Positions 63,756 through 64,000 of a stretch of DNA of 64,000 nt are shown here, one piece after another. Position numbers and translations under genes: made by a program. The stretch comes from Proteiniphilum propionicum (lineage in GTDB: Bacteria > Bacteroidota > Bacteroidia > Bacteroidales > Dysgonomonadaceae). The stretch spans positions 1-64,000 of the forward strand of contig NZ_CP073586.1 of NCBI RefSeq assembly GCF_022267555.1, read 5' to 3'. The stretch's first letter is position 1, and each line of letters begins with the position of its first letter. The notes under the pieces were generated by a model that was not told the origin of the DNA, searched no databases, and saw only the letters and a list, made by a program, of their open reading frames with translations.

Positions 63756-64000
63756 ATGAAACCTTATATTTTTCTAATTGTTATCAATTTTTTTGTTGTA
63801 CTACATTTAAGTTCTGCTCCAAATGTTTTTGTAAATGACGAAGTGGAAAAGTTGATCGATAAATCAAAGGAGATACTTTTTACAAACCCCGAACAGGCTG
63901 TTCTGTATGCGGCAAAAGCAATTAAGCTTGGAGCATCGTACGAAAAAGAGGGGCAAAATAACGACCAAAAGGTTGAGGCGATGCTGGCTTATAGCCTGGC
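63756..64000 (+). CDS. Exported TPR-type protein, truncated by the window edge
   Basis: An open frame of 81 codons reaching the end of the window. It begins with a signal peptide (MKPYIFLIVINFFVVLHLSSA) and continues with a helical repeat start (NPEQAVLYAAKAIKLGASYEK) typical of tetratricopeptide repeats. Bacteroidetes proteins that begin this way are often TPR-containing sensor kinases or LuxR-type regulators, but the C-terminal part is outside the window, so this cannot be decided. It is the next gene after the T9SS cluster. Confidence 0.65.
   Translation, partial: MKPYIFLIVINFFVVLHLSSAPNVFVNDEVEKLIDKSKEILFTNPEQAVLYAAKAIKLGASYEKEGQNNDQKVEAMLAYSL

Noticed and set aside
63463-63759. 98-codon frame after gldN
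   Set aside because: No recognisable domain, overlaps the next gene start, and contains the candidate promoter.

Overview
The window reads as chromosomal core sequence of a Bacteroidota bacterium, most likely order Bacteroidales near Dysgonomonadaceae/Porphyromonadaceae. The signs are Bacteroidetes-type promoters (TTTG, about 20 nt, TAnnTTTG) before many genes, a short Bacteroidetes-type primary sigma factor, a fused MurF-alanine racemase, a GSCFA protein, a DUF3078 barrel and a type IX secretion core (PorP-GldKLMN). The genus assignment is inference. No rRNA, tRNA, insertion sequence or cas gene was seen.

Layout. 1-3.9 kb: an MFS permease and two Gfo/Idh/MocA oxidoreductases, one Tat-exported. 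3.9-6.06 kb: a small accessory patch with an AAA ATPase and the relict 3' end of a probable HTH gene. 6.1-15.1 kb: gdhA, trmB, mrp, a NUDIX hydrolase, and a large TPR protein paired with an outer-membrane barrel. 15.4-20.1 kb: PBP1A, convergent with a BlaR1-like sensor carrying two TonB C-terminal domains and its BlaI repressor. 20.6-28.1 kb: serC-serA, then recR, a membrane protein, an acetyltransferase, tsaC, a CLC channel and fmt. 28-38.2 kb: DUF3078 barrel, miaA, lysA, a glycosyltransferase, htrA, rpoD and an OmpA protein. 38.3-44.7 kb: two minus-strand operons, GSCFA/murF-alr and DUF5063/exonuclease/rlmI. 45-47.8 kb: an accessory-looking region with a membrane protein ending in a possible winged helix, a cytosolic subtilisin-like peptidase, and a small protein resembling that peptidase's propeptide; degenerate copies of a dispersed element lie on both sides of the peptidase pair. 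48.2-57.2 kb: rimP-nusA-infB, then ompH, murI, cvpA, psd, pssA and DUF4834. 57.4-63.4 kb: porP-gldK-gldL-gldM-gldN. The window ends inside a TPR protein.

How the genes work together. Several groups converge on the cell envelope: PBP1A, MurF-Alr, MurI and LysA supply or build peptidoglycan; PssA/Psd make phosphatidylethanolamine; OmpH and HtrA handle envelope proteins; OmpA and the barrels sit in the outer membrane; the T9SS core exports proteins across it. RimP, NusA and IF2 form the usual transcription/translation operon, here behind a promoter and a leader terminator hairpin. The most unusual material is in the control DNA (phased 22-bp repeats before DUF5063, two competing perfect hairpins between htrA and rpoD, a CRISPR-like repeat pair near 29.9 kb, a dispersed hairpin element) and in the peptidase/propeptide-like pair at 46-48 kb. 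All alignments were done by eye; no database search was possible.
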